Shown here one piece after another: positions 17,999 through 26,807 of a DNA stretch of 64,000 bases (position 1 is its first letter; each line of letters opens with the position of its first letter). This stretch comes from Pseudomonadota bacterium. Lineage in GTDB: Bacteria; Pseudomonadota; Alphaproteobacteria; Micavibrionales; UBA2020. The position numbers were made by a program, and so were the translations under genes. A model generated the notes under the pieces. That model was not told the DNA's origin. It worked only from the letters and a program-made list of their open reading frames with translations, and did no database searches. The stretch spans positions 137,169 through 201,168 of the forward strand of contig JAJZVA010000003.1 in the NCBI GenBank assembly GCA_021845905.1, in the 5' to 3' direction.

Positions 17999-18841
17999 TT
18001 ACCGCCGCACGGCCGGAGCGCGCGTCTTCTGCAGCCCGTCGGCGAGGAAATTGAACGCCAGAACGGTGATGAAGATCATCATGCCGGGATAAACGGTGAC
18101 GGACGCGTGCGTCCAGATGGTGTCTTCCGCGCCGGTCAGCATGTTGCCCCAGCTCGGCAGCGGCGGCTGGATGCCGAAGCCGAGAAAGCTCAAGACCGAT
18201 TCGATCAGGATGAAATTGCCGACCGACAGCGCCGCCGCGACCGCGACGGTATCGGCAAGATTGGGCAGGATGTGGCGCAGGACAAGCAGCAGGGGCTTCA
18301 CGCCCAGCGCGCGCGCCGCGGTGACGAAATCCATCTCCTTCAGCGTCAGCGTCCGTGCCCGCACCAGCCGCGCCGTCATCGCCCAGCCGGTCAGACCGAC
18401 CAGCGCGACGATCTTGACGAAGCTCGCCGCCGCGCCGTCGGGTAGCCCGAGTTTTTTCATGTCGACGGCGGAAAGGATGATCAGCAGCGGCAGCAGCGGC
18501 AGGGCGATCAGCATGTCGGTCGCGCGCATCAAAAGCGCGTCCGTCCAGCCGCCCCTGTATCCGGCGAGAAGGCCGACCGCCGTGCCGAGGAAAGCCGCTG
18601 CGGCCGCGGCGGCGAACCCGACGCCGAGCGATACGCGCGCGCCGAACAGCAGGCGCACGAAAATGTCCCGCCCCAGCGCATCGGTGCCGAAGATATGCCT
18701 TGCCGACGGCGGCAGGAAGCGCGCGGCGAGGTTGGCGGTGTCGCCGTGGATATGCAGCAGCGCGGCGATCGCGGGCGCGCAGAGCGCGAGCGCCGACAGC
18801 GAAAGGATGACGGCGAGAGGAAAAACGACGCGCCTTCTCAT
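17999..18841 (-). CDS. oligopeptide/dipeptide ABC transporter permease, DppC/OppC type
   Basis: 280 residues, six predicted membrane helices. IFGTDALGRDIFVRLLFGARVS near residue 50 is the hallmark of the OppC/DppC group. The EAA loop (AARALGVKPLLLVLRHILPN) near residue 185 contacts the ATPase. Its start overlaps the stop of the OppB-type gene. No ATPase genes follow in this window: the gene runs into the convergent fdtB-like gene 9 bases away, so the ATP-binding subunits must be encoded elsewhere. Confidence 0.92.
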   Translation of the reverse strand: MRRRVVFPLAVILSLSALALCAPAIAALLHIHGDTANLAARFLPPSARHIFGTDALGRDIFVRLLFGARVSLGVGFAAAAAAAFLGTAVGLLAGYRGGWTDALLMRATDMLIALPLLPLLIILSAVDMKKLGLPDGAAASFVKIVALVGLTGWAMTARLVRARTLTLKEMDFVTAARALGVKPLLLVLRHILPNLADTVAVAAALSVGNFILIESVLSFLGFGIQPPLPSWGNMLTGAEDTIWTHASVTVYPGMMIFITVLAFNFLADGLQKTRAPAVRR

Positions 18842-19773
18842 GCGTCGCGCCCCACGCGCGGATCAAGCCGCGCATAAAGGATATCGGCGAGGAGATTGGC
18901 CGCCATCACGCAGGCGGTGAGCAGCAGAAAGCCCGCCAGCGCGAGATTGTAGTCGTTGCCGGTGATGGCGTCGAACATCAGTTTTCCCATGCCGGGATAG
19001 GCGAAGATCTCCTCTATCACGACCGTGCCGCCGACCAGCGCGCCGAGGTCGATCATCAGCACGGTCACCACCGGCGCGAGCGCGTTGCGCAGCGCGTGCC
19101 CCCAGACGATGCGCGCGGGCGAGCACCCCTTGGCGGCCGCGGTCTTGATGTAATCGGCGGAGAGCGCGGCGATCATCGACGCGCGCAAATGGCGGATATA
19201 GACGGCGATGCCGCCCGCCGCCAGCGTCACCACCGGCAAAATCATCGAGAGCGGATGACGCGCGGACGCGCCCGCCGGGAGCCAGCCGTGCCGCACCACG
19301 AAAAAATCGATCAGCAGCAGCGCCAGCCAGAAAGCGGGCAGCGACAGGCCGGACAGGCAGAAAATATTGATGATCTTGTCGCCCGGCGACCCCGGCCGCC
19401 GCGCGGCGGAAACGCCGAGCGGCACGGCGATGCACAGCGTCAGAAGCAAAGCCAGCCCCATCAGCAGCGCGGTGTGCGCGAGGCGCGGCCACAGCACCTG
19501 CATCACCGGCATGTCGTACAAACGGCTGAAGCCCGCCCGCCCTTGCAAAGTCTGCAAGAGCCAGTGCGCCCAGCGCGAAAGCAACGGCTTGTCGAGCCCG
19601 TACATCGCTTTGAGCCGCAGCGCGTCGGCGGCGGTGAGGTGCGGATCGCCCGCCAGCATCAAATCAACCGGATCGCCCGGCATCAGCCCGATCAGCATGT
19701 ACATGAGAAACGACATGGCGAGCAATGCCGCACCCATTTGCAAAAGACGCTGAAGGAAATGCCGCGCCGTCAT
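18838..19773 (-). CDS. oligopeptide/dipeptide ABC transporter permease, DppB/OppB type
   Basis: 311 residues with six membrane helices. The N-terminal MSFLMYMLIGLMPGDPVDL and the periplasmic LKAMYGLDKPLLSRW are typical of the OppB group. The EAA loop is KTAAAKGCSPARIVWGHALRN. Forms the channel with the OppC-type partner. It overlaps both neighbours by 4 bases, showing a tightly coupled operon: substrate-binding protein, unknown membrane protein, OppB, OppC. Confidence 0.92.
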   Translation of the reverse strand: MTARHFLQRLLQMGAALLAMSFLMYMLIGLMPGDPVDLMLAGDPHLTAADALRLKAMYGLDKPLLSRWAHWLLQTLQGRAGFSRLYDMPVMQVLWPRLAHTALLMGLALLLTLCIAVPLGVSAARRPGSPGDKIINIFCLSGLSLPAFWLALLLIDFFVVRHGWLPAGASARHPLSMILPVVTLAAGGIAVYIRHLRASMIAALSADYIKTAAAKGCSPARIVWGHALRNALAPVVTVLMIDLGALVGGTVVIEEIFAYPGMGKLMFDAITGNDYNLALAGFLLLTACVMAANLLADILYARLDPRVGRDA

Positions 19774-20543
19774 TGCTTCACGCGCCGGGCGGGCGGTTTG
19801 TTCTTCGCGGAGACATTTTTCGCGGCGGGGTTTTTCGGCATCGGCGCGGTTTTTCCTTCGCGCGGCGCGGTCTTCTTCGCTGGCGGTTTGTTTTTACCGC
19901 CGATATATTCTTCCGTCAGCCGGCGCAGGGCGGCGCGGTAGAGCGGCCATTGGACACGCGGCACGGGCGTGGCATCGCTGAGGACATATTTGCAAAGGCG
20001 CGCGGGATCGTCCGCCGCCGGATATCTGGCGTCGAAATCGAGCACGCGCCGGAGCGCGTCCTTCAGCGCGCCGGGGTCGCGCCGCATCAGGTCGTCGACG
20101 CGCTTCGAGGTCTTGACGTCGAGCAGCCCGTCGAGGCGCGCCGCGTCCTCCGGCGTGCCGCCGCAGCGCAAGAGATCGTAGCGCATGCGGTAGCGCCCGA
20201 GCTGCAGCCAGAACAGCGCCTCCCTGATCCGCCCCAGTTTCAGCTCGTTGCGGAACACGGCGAAGAAAACCTGCGGCGCGAGCACGCCGCTCTGCGGCAC
20301 GAGCACGCGCAGTTCCGCGTCCGTTTGCGCGGCGGGGTGCGCGGAGATCCACGCGGCGACGTCCGACGTATCGCCTTTTTCGGCGGCGGAGGCGATCAGC
20401 GGCGCGAGCGCGGAGAGCGGCATGGCGGCGAAGCGGGCGTTCTCGTAGAGCGCGGCGGCGGAGAATATCCCTGCCAGCGCGTAGAAAAACAGCACGACGA
20501 AAAGCACGGCTTTCGCGCAGAAACGCAACAGCTTGCGCGCCAT
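19770..20543 (-). CDS. unknown membrane-anchored protein inside the peptide-transporter operon
   Basis: 257 residues from the ATG giving MARKLLRFCAK, preceded by GGGCGGG and 11 bases after the stop of the binding-protein gene. One N-terminal transmembrane helix (VLFVVLFFYALAGIFSAAAL, about residues 12-31). A soluble helical region of about 170 residues with ALFWLQLGRYRMRYDLLRC follows. The last 45 residues are a Lys/Pro/Ala-rich tail with repeated AKNKPPA. The 4-base overlap with the OppB-type gene suggests a role tied to the transporter, but I recognise no family. The long periplasmic-looking domain could be repeat-like helices. Confidence 0.65.
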   Translation of the reverse strand: MARKLLRFCAKAVLFVVLFFYALAGIFSAAALYENARFAAMPLSALAPLIASAAEKGDTSDVAAWISAHPAAQTDAELRVLVPQSGVLAPQVFFAVFRNELKLGRIREALFWLQLGRYRMRYDLLRCGGTPEDAARLDGLLDVKTSKRVDDLMRRDPGALKDALRRVLDFDARYPAADDPARLCKYVLSDATPVPRVQWPLYRAALRRLTEEYIGGKNKPPAKKTAPREGKTAPMPKNPAAKNVSAKNKPPARRVKQ

Positions 20544-20554
20544 CCCGCCCGCGG

Positions 20555-22252
20555 TCACGGTTTCACCTTCCAGTCCTCGATCCACAAGGTCGTCGGGTCC
20601 TCGTCGCCGGTCGGCGTGACGCCCGCGAGCCACGGCGGGATGAAATAGGCGTTGACGCGGTAAAAGAGCGGCAGCGCCGGCAGGTCGCGCGCGTAGAGGG
20701 TTTGCAGCGCGTTCCACAGCGCCCGGTTCTTTTGCGGCGCGCATGCGGTTTCGAGCCGGTTGATGATGTGATCGGCTTTGTTGTTTTTGTAGCCGGGATA
20801 ATTCTGCCCGCTGTAGCTGTTTTTGGCGGACGGAATCATTGCGGAGGAGAGCGTCGTCTTGGGGATCTCGCGCGGCGCGCCGATCCAGGCGTACATCACG
20901 CCCCCGGTGAACGTCCGCTTGCGCAAGGTCTGACCGAAAAGCACGCGCGGCGTCTGGTTGGAGATGACGGCGTCGACGCCGATCTTGCGCCAGTCGGACT
21001 GGATCGCCTGCTCGACGATGGCGCGCTCCTCGTCGCCCGCGGTGGTGGACAGGGTGAAGGAGAGCTTTTGCCCCGCCTTGTTTTCGCGGATGCCGTCCGG
21101 CCCGGTCTTCCAGCCCGCCGCGGCGAGCAACGCCTTCGCTTTCGCGGGATCGTAGGGATATTTTCGCACGCCGGGATCGTAAACCGTATCGAGCGGATTG
21201 ACGAACGACGCCGCCACCGGCTGCTGGCCGGAGAAGAGATTCTGATTGATCGCGGCGCGGTTCATGCCGTAGAGCAGCGCGCGGCGCACGCGGACGTCCT
21301 TCAGTAGCGGCGTATCAAGGTTAAGATCGATATGCTCGTAGGAAAGGCCGGGCTTGAAGACCGTCTTGTATCCCGCGGGCAGGCGGTTCTTGAGGGAAAG
21401 CGCCTGATCGAGCGTGAGGCCGAGCTCGCCCGCGATCATGTCGACGCCGCCGGAAAGCAGGTTGGCGGCGAGCGCGGCGCTGTTCTCCACCACCTTGACC
21501 GTCACTGTGCCGAACGCCGGTTTTTTGCCGTGCCAGTAAGGGTTGCGCTTCAGGACGACGTCCGCGCCGGGGTCGACCCTGGCGATCACATAGGGCCCCC
21601 AGTAAAGGCCGGGGTTCGTCGGGTCGGTGCTGTAAAGCGAACGGTGACGGTAGGCCGCGGGGTCCCTGTCGAATATTTTCCCGTCGAGATGCGACGGGAG
21701 CGCGTAGAAATCGTCGATCGAGGCGAAGTCGCAGTCGCGCTTTGAAAACTCTATCACGAAGGCGCGTTTGCCGACGGCCCTGACCGAAGCGATCTCGCGC
21801 GCGAAAAAATCCCCGTCGGCCACGCCGGAGACAGGGCTCCTGCCGACGCGCCACGCGAAGACGATGTCTTGCGCCGTCACCGGCGCGCCGTCGCCCCACG
21901 TCAGCCCTTTTTTGATCGTGTAGGTCGCGGCGATGCCTTTCCTGCCGTTTTTGAGGATGATCTTTTTGGCGAGGCCGTTTTGAAAGGTCGGCAGTTTCAC
22001 GCACATCAGGCAGGTCGGCCGCCAGTCGGCGTCATAGGCGGTGACCGGACGCTGGGCCATGCCGAGAATATAGTCGTCCGCCATCATCGAACCGAACAGC
22101 GGGTGCAGCGTCGCCGGATACTGCGAGATGCCGATAACGAGATCGCGGTGCGCCGCCGCCCGCGCCGGAACGGCCCGCAACATGAAAAAAGCCGCCAGCA
22201 GCAGAATAAAATGCTTTGCCATTTTCGCGCGGATGGGATTGAATCTTTTCAT
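20555..22252 (-). CDS. extracellular solute-binding protein, family 5 (peptide/opine type)
   Basis: 565 residues. The signal peptide (ending RAVPARAAA) is followed by the family-5 fold: LVIGISQYPATLHPLF, then ADGDFFAREI, KRNPYWHGKKPAFGTVTVKVV near residue 255, and DVRVRRALLYGMNRAAINQ near residue 325. It would deliver oligopeptides or similar solutes to the OppB/OppC-type permeases downstream. The start (MKRFNPIRAK) is a choice between nearby in-frame ATGs; MAKHFILL ten codons later gives a more compact signal peptide. No strong ribosome site precedes either. Confidence 0.9.
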   Translation of the reverse strand: MKRFNPIRAKMAKHFILLLAAFFMLRAVPARAAAHRDLVIGISQYPATLHPLFGSMMADDYILGMAQRPVTAYDADWRPTCLMCVKLPTFQNGLAKKIILKNGRKGIAATYTIKKGLTWGDGAPVTAQDIVFAWRVGRSPVSGVADGDFFAREIASVRAVGKRAFVIEFSKRDCDFASIDDFYALPSHLDGKIFDRDPAAYRHRSLYSTDPTNPGLYWGPYVIARVDPGADVVLKRNPYWHGKKPAFGTVTVKVVENSAALAANLLSGGVDMIAGELGLTLDQALSLKNRLPAGYKTVFKPGLSYEHIDLNLDTPLLKDVRVRRALLYGMNRAAINQNLFSGQQPVAASFVNPLDTVYDPGVRKYPYDPAKAKALLAAAGWKTGPDGIRENKAGQKLSFTLSTTAGDEERAIVEQAIQSDWRKIGVDAVISNQTPRVLFGQTLRKRTFTGGVMYAWIGAPREIPKTTLSSAMIPSAKNSYSGQNYPGYKNNKADHIINRLETACAPQKNRALWNALQTLYARDLPALPLFYRVNAYFIPPWLAGVTPTGDEDPTTLWIEDWKVKP

Positions 22253-22277
22253 ATTTGATTTTTTCAGGGGGCATCTC

Positions 22278-22640
22278 ATGTGGGTAGTGTACATTTTTAT
22301 AGGCTTTTTTGTGACAGCTTTATTGCTGGCCGCGTTGCTTTTTCCGTTCTGGAAAGTATGGCGGCGCTTAAGCTCCCATCACCCCGACATCTGGCAGGCG
22401 GCGGGGCCGTTCGAAGCGCGCGACATGATCCGCAGCCCCGGCCTTATCGGCATTTTCATCGACGTGACCGTGAAAATCAACCGCGACCGCGAACGGCAGG
22501 CGCAAGATCCGGTGCTGGCGAAATGGGTGCGCGCCTCGGTCGAGATCATCCGCATGTTTCCGCGCACGTGGGGCGCGCGGATATTGACGCTGATCGTATT
22601 TTTCTACCTCGTCGCGGAAATCACCAAACGGCTGGCTTGA
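22278..22640 (+). CDS. small membrane protein, unknown
   Basis: 120 residues from an ATG preceded by GGGGG. An N-terminal transmembrane helix (VVYIFIGFFVTALLLAALLFPFW) and a C-terminal hydrophobic helix (ILTLIVFFYLVAEI) flank a basic cytoplasmic-looking loop. Divergent from the binding-protein gene (25 bases apart). Its last 20 bases overlap the 3' end of the convergent HExxH gene. No family recognised. Confidence 0.6.
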   Translation: MWVVYIFIGFFVTALLLAALLFPFWKVWRRLSSHHPDIWQAAGPFEARDMIRSPGLIGIFIDVTVKINRDRERQAQDPVLAKWVRASVEIIRMFPRTWGARILTLIVFFYLVAEITKRLA

Positions 22641-23376
22641 GTTTGCTTATGGCCGCTTTTTTTCTCTGTTCCGCCACGGCGAGACGCGCCTGCCGCGCGG
22701 CGGGGAATTTGCGCTCGACCACGCGTTGCAACAGGGCGTCGTTTTCGGGCGTCTCCGCGATCCTGCGCGCGGGCATGGGGCCGCGGGGATAAAGAAAGCG
22801 CAACGCGTAATCCTCCATGATGGAGGCTTGCTGCTCCTTGCCGAAAAAGGTGAAGCGCGAGCGCTCCGTCAGCTTGTAATCGTATTGTTTCGTCCGGATG
22901 AAAAAACGGCGCAAAACATCAGCCATGATGTTGGTACGCTGCCAGATATGCGTCATCTCGTGCATGAAATTGCCGAAATCCCACGACCAGGCGTTGCTAT
23001 AGTCTTCATCGTGTTGCCCCATGACGTAAAACTTGACGCCGCGGCGGTTGAAAACCGCACCCACCACGCACTCTTTCCCTTCGATCCTGAGCGGCTCGAA
23101 ATATTTTCTGACTTTTTTGATGTCGGCGTCGGCCAGCTTGCGGCCGAAAACGCTCTTGACAAGCTTGATTTCGCCGGCGCTCAGCGGCAAAGGCGTACCT
23201 TCGTGCAGCTCCACCGGAAGAAGGTCTGCAAGATTGTAAAGCGTTGCATACCCCAGACCCGCGGCCAGAGGGCTAAAGGCTAATAACATACCCGCCGGTG
23301 CCATGGTCAACAAAAGGCCTGCGGTCGCCGCGCCGAAAGCCGCCGTCAGAAATCCTCTTTTCACGGCATGGCGCAT
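22621..23376 (-). CDS. membrane-anchored HExxH protein, tandem paralogue 1 (short form)
   Basis: 251 residues. Two N-terminal hydrophobic segments come first, then PLSAGEIKLVKSVFGRKLADADIKK. The zinc-site motif NFMHEMTHIWQ lies near residue 137, and FFGKEQQASIMEDYALRFLYP supplies a Glu as possible third ligand. This arrangement recalls the putative metallopeptidases annotated as 'vgr-related' or DUF4157-like. It lacks the C-terminal 110-140 residues of its two neighbours, ending shortly after the shared ARQARLAVAE segment, so it is probably truncated. It starts inside the last codons of paralogue 2 (16-base overlap). Confidence 0.75.
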   Translation of the reverse strand: MRHAVKRGFLTAAFGAATAGLLLTMAPAGMLLAFSPLAAGLGYATLYNLADLLPVELHEGTPLPLSAGEIKLVKSVFGRKLADADIKKVRKYFEPLRIEGKECVVGAVFNRRGVKFYVMGQHDEDYSNAWSWDFGNFMHEMTHIWQRTNIMADVLRRFFIRTKQYDYKLTERSRFTFFGKEQQASIMEDYALRFLYPRGPMPARRIAETPENDALLQRVVERKFPAARQARLAVAEQRKKAAISKLKPAVW

Positions 23377-24452
23377 GATTTCTCCTTGATGGCGCGCGCG
23401 GGGATTTTTCCCAGCAATCCCCGTTCTTCCGCGTCGAGACGCAAGCTGGACAAGACGAGCCCCGCGTCGGCGGACGTTCCCGCATAAGTCACCTCCGGCG
23501 CGTCATAGCCCGGATCTTCATGGAGAAAAACAGCGCCGTCGCGCCGGACCAGCAGGGTATCCGGCAGGCTGGAAAAGACGGCAAGGCAGGTGTCTTTTTT
23601 ATCTGCGGTTTTGACGATATCCGCGTGAAAGCGGAATCCCGACCCGGGTTCGCGCGCCCACCGCCCGAACGTCGCGGTGATCTTTCCGCCGAGGCCGCGC
23701 AGGAATTTCTCGCGTTCTTCCGGCGCCGCCTGCGCGCGTTTTTTTTCGGCCAGCGCGAGGCGCGCCTGCCGCGCGGCGGGGAACTTGCGCTCGACCACGC
23801 GTTGCAGCAAAGCGTCGTTCTTTGCCGTCGTCGCGATATGCGCCGCGGGAATATCGCCGTGCGGATAGAGAAAGCGCAAGGCGTAGTCTTCGATGATCGA
23901 TGCCTGCTGTTCCGCGCCGAAAAAGCCGAAGCGCGAGCGCTCCGTCAGCTTGTAATCGTACGACCGCGTCCAGCGGACCTTGCGCATGAACGACGCGGAA
24001 AGGCTGGTGCGCTGCCAGAGCCGCGTCATCTCGTGCATGAAAACGCCGAAATTCTGCGGCACGACGGCGCGGCTGTAGTCTTCCTCCGCGTGCGCCGCGC
24101 CATAGAAGCCGACCGCGCGGCGGTTGAGCGTTTCCGCGCCCATGCGCGGGTCCTTCGGCGCGACGACTTTCCTGATTTTCGCGATATCCGCATCGGCCAG
24201 CGCGGCGCCGAAAACGCTTTTGAGCAGGGCGGCCTCGCCTGCGGACAGCGGCTGGGCGGCGCTTTTGGGCAGGCGCGCGGGCAGAAGGTTCCACGCGCTG
24301 TCCAAAAACCCGAACAGCGCGGCGCCGAACGCGACCGCGGCGCCGAGGCCGACGACACTTCCGAGAGCCAGCTGCGCGGCAACCGCGCCCATCGCCACGG
24401 TTGCGCCGCCGAAGGCCGCCGTCAAAAATCCCCTTTTTATCGCATGACGCAT
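23361..24452 (-). CDS. membrane-anchored HExxH-family protein, tandem paralogue 2 (zinc motif degenerate)
   Basis: 363 residues from the ATG giving MRHAIKRGFL (AAGG box upstream). Same layout as its neighbours: hydrophobic N-terminus, GEAALLKSVFG, FMHEMTRLWQ, YDYKLTERSRFGFFGAEQQASIIEDY. The second His of HExxH is replaced by Arg (HEMTR), so a zinc site of this type is unlikely to form and the protein may be a non-catalytic partner. The C-terminal domain of about 110 residues (from FRFHADIVKTAD) is shared only with paralogue 3. Function unknown. Confidence 0.75.
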   Translation of the reverse strand: MRHAIKRGFLTAAFGGATVAMGAVAAQLALGSVVGLGAAVAFGAALFGFLDSAWNLLPARLPKSAAQPLSAGEAALLKSVFGAALADADIAKIRKVVAPKDPRMGAETLNRRAVGFYGAAHAEEDYSRAVVPQNFGVFMHEMTRLWQRTSLSASFMRKVRWTRSYDYKLTERSRFGFFGAEQQASIIEDYALRFLYPHGDIPAAHIATTAKNDALLQRVVERKFPAARQARLALAEKKRAQAAPEEREKFLRGLGGKITATFGRWAREPGSGFRFHADIVKTADKKDTCLAVFSSLPDTLLVRRDGAVFLHEDPGYDAPEVTYAGTSADAGLVLSSLRLDAEERGLLGKIPARAIKEKSCAMP

Positions 24453-24581
24453 GATGATACCTTTTTTATATTTATATGGTAAATTAAGACGGCGCGCAAT
24501 AAAAATCGTCGTTTTTTTATATAAAAACAAGTTATTTCAAATAGTTAATTGATATTGCCACCCGACGCGGCAAGGCTTGTT

Positions 24582-25760
24582 TCAGACGCAGGTCGGCGCT
24601 GCGGGCGCGGACGGGGCAGAATCGCGCTCCGGCGCTTGCTTCTTTTGCAAAACGCCCGCCTCTTCCAGACGCGCGCGGAACGGGGCCAGCGCCGCCGGCA
24701 CATCTTCGACGGTGCCGATAAAATCGAGGCGCTCGTCGGTATCGTTGCAGAGAATTATTCTGCCGTTGCGCAGAAGCATCAGGGCGTACGGCGACTCCGT
24801 ATCGATTCCCAGACACACCGCGTTTTCACGGGCCGCGTTTTCACGGACCGCGTTTTCACGGGCCGCGCTTTTATCGTCAGCATCCACGATGCCGTCCCTG
24901 AAACGGAATGCCGATCCCGGTTCCCGCGTCCAGCGGTTGAGCGTTTCAATGACGTCGCTGCCGGCGGCGCGCAGGAATTTTTCGCGTTCTTCGGGCGTCG
25001 CCTGCGCGCGTTTCTTCTCCGCCAGCGCAAGACGCGCCTGCCGCGCGGCGGGAAACTTGCGCTCGACGACGCGTTGCAGCAGGGCGTCGTTTTCCGGCGT
25101 CGTCGCGATCCATTGCGCGGGCACGTCGCCGTGCGGATAAAGAAACCGCAACGCGTAATCCTGCACGATGGAGGCTTGCTGCTCCTCGCCGAAAAAGCTG
25201 AAGCGCGAGCGTTTCGTCAGCGCATAGCTGTATTCTTTCGACCGGAAGACGGCGCGCGAGAAAGACGCGGTCGCTCTTGTCTTCTGCCAGATGTGCGTCA
25301 TCTCGTGCAAAAACGCGCCGAAATTGAGCGGCGCTTTGGCGACGCTGTAATCCTGCGCATGCTGCCCCGCGCCGTAGAACTTGACGACGCGGCGGTTGAA
25401 GACGGCGGCCAGCGTACTTCCAGTCGGCGCGCGGCCGGTGCCGACTTTGGCGCTTTCCGCGGACGGCTCCATATATTTTCTGATTTTTTTAATGTCGGCG
25501 TCGGCGACCTTGCGGCCGAAGACGCTTTTGAACAGTTTGATTTCATCGTCGCTGAGCGGCGCGGACGTTCCCTTGGGCATGCGGACGGGCAACAGGGCAA
25601 CGGCATTGTCCAGAAACATGTAGAAAGAAAAACCGAATACAGCCGACAGCCCCCAGCCAAGCACGCTGGTGACGGCGAGAGGCGCGGAAACGACGGCTGA
25701 AACCGCCGCCGCCGCACCGAAAGCCACGGTCAGAAATCCTCTTTTGACGGAAGAGCGCAT
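24582..25760 (-). CDS. membrane-anchored HExxH protein, tandem paralogue 3 (intact motif)
   Basis: 392 residues, first gene of the tandem set by transcription order. Hydrophobic N-terminus; FLHEMTHIWQ near residue 153 and FFGEEQQASIVQDYALRFLYP near residue 190, so both the HExxH and the downstream Glu are intact. It has a C-terminal extension with a short in-frame tandem repeat (AARENAV/RENAA around residues 290-305) and a Pro/Ser tail. Paralogue identity is highest in a block ending PAARQARLALAEKKRAQ. It has its own promoter upstream (25789-25817). It may be an envelope metallopeptidase; substrate unknown. Confidence 0.78.
   Translation of the reverse strand: MRSSVKRGFLTVAFGAAAAVSAVVSAPLAVTSVLGWGLSAVFGFSFYMFLDNAVALLPVRMPKGTSAPLSDDEIKLFKSVFGRKVADADIKKIRKYMEPSAESAKVGTGRAPTGSTLAAVFNRRVVKFYGAGQHAQDYSVAKAPLNFGAFLHEMTHIWQKTRATASFSRAVFRSKEYSYALTKRSRFSFFGEEQQASIVQDYALRFLYPHGDVPAQWIATTPENDALLQRVVERKFPAARQARLALAEKKRAQATPEEREKFLRAAGSDVIETLNRWTREPGSAFRFRDGIVDADDKSAARENAVRENAARENAVCLGIDTESPYALMLLRNGRIILCNDTDERLDFIGTVEDVPAALAPFRARLEEAGVLQKKQAPERDSAPSAPAAPTCV
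24827..24868 (-). repeat. 15-base in-frame tandem repeat inside paralogue 3
   Basis: Nearly three copies of a 15-base unit (plus strand GCGTTTTCACGGGCC, with one G/A variant) lie back to back. They encode RENAA/RENAV pentapeptides. The unit length is a multiple of three, so copy number could vary without a frameshift. The other two paralogues lack it. Confidence 0.75.
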
Positions 25761-25788
25761 GAAAAAGTTTTCCTTATTGAATATGAAT

Positions 25789-25817
25789 TATATATACGCT
25801 TTGTGATCAGCTGTAAA
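25789..25817 (-). promoter_or_regulatory. promoter for the tandem HExxH genes
   Basis: On the minus strand, TTTACA (25817-25812), a 17-base spacer and TATATA (25794-25789) lie about 30 bases upstream of the paralogue 3 start codon, within an AT-rich gap that otherwise holds no gene. Confidence 0.55.
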
Positions 25818-25840
25818 TCTGATGATATTTCAGGATTACG

Positions 25841-26758
25841 TCAATTATCCTCAGCGACGATATAAATCGGGCGGCCTTTGACCTCGGTGAAGATGCGGCC
25901 GATATATTCGCCGATCACGCCGAGCGAGATCAGCTGGATGCCGCCCATGAAGAGGATGCCGCACATCAGCGACGGAAAGCCCGGCATGTCGACGCCGAAC
26001 AAAAGCGTGCGCACGACCAGATAAACGGCATAGACCGTGGCGACGGTGGAAATCAGAAAACCAAACAGCGACCAGACGCGCAAGGGCACGTTGCTGAAAG
26101 CCGTAAGCCCGTTGATCGCCAGCATGAAAAGATTCTTGAACGACCAGCTGGACACGCCGCCCGCCCGCTCGGCGGCGTCGAAGTGCACGAAGCCGGATTT
26201 AAAACCGACCCAGGTCATCAGGCCTTTCATGAACCTGTTTTTCTCCGGCAGGCTGTTGATGGCGGCGACGACTTTTTTGTCGAGCAGGCGAAAATCCCCC
26301 GCGCCCTCGGGCAGTTCCAGTTCGCTGATGGTTTTGAACAGCCGGTAAAACATTTTCGTCCAGGCGCGGCGCAAAAGGCCGTCGCCGTCGCGGTTGCGGC
26401 GCAGGGCATAGACCATCTGGTCGCCCTGCTTCCATTTTTCGAGCATCTCCAAAATCACTTCCGGCGGGTGCTGCAAATCGGCGTCGAGCATCGCCACGGC
26501 GTCGCCGCGCGCGCGGTTGAGGCCGCAGGTCAGCGCCGCCTCCTTGCCGAAGTTGCGGGCGAACCTGATGATATGTAAATCTTTATACTGCGGCTGAAGC
26601 GATTTCAGCACGTCATATGTATTGTCGGGACTTCCGTCGTCGATGGCGAGAATTTCCTTATCGCCGTCCACCTGATCAAGCACCTTTTGCAACCGTTCCA
26701 TCAGGACAGGAAGGTTGGTCGCCTCGCGGTAACAGGGTAAGATGACGGTGAGATGCAT
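25841..26758 (-). CDS. GT2 polyprenyl-phosphate glycosyltransferase (GtrB/ArnC/DPM1-like)
   Basis: 305 residues. The N-terminal GT-A fold has VILPCYREATNLP, IDDGSPDNT and the metal-binding MLDADLQHPPE. Two C-terminal membrane helices follow (VWSLFGFLISTVATVYAVYLVV and the segment around residue 270). Such enzymes transfer a sugar from a nucleotide donor to undecaprenyl phosphate on the cytoplasmic face. It lies 49 bases from, and divergent to, the deacetylase-flippase fusion gene and the ArnT-like gene, suggesting it loads the lipid carrier for that pathway. Similar to FlmF/ArnC-type enzymes of lipid A modification. Confidence 0.9.
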   Translation of the reverse strand: MHLTVILPCYREATNLPVLMERLQKVLDQVDGDKEILAIDDGSPDNTYDVLKSLQPQYKDLHIIRFARNFGKEAALTCGLNRARGDAVAMLDADLQHPPEVILEMLEKWKQGDQMVYALRRNRDGDGLLRRAWTKMFYRLFKTISELELPEGAGDFRLLDKKVVAAINSLPEKNRFMKGLMTWVGFKSGFVHFDAAERAGGVSSWSFKNLFMLAINGLTAFSNVPLRVWSLFGFLISTVATVYAVYLVVRTLLFGVDMPGFPSLMCGILFMGGIQLISLGVIGEYIGRIFTEVKGRPIYIVAEDN

Positions 26759-26807
26759 ATGCTGTTCTTTTGGCGCTGTTCTCTTGTGAATTGTGCTGTA
26801 ACTCTAT

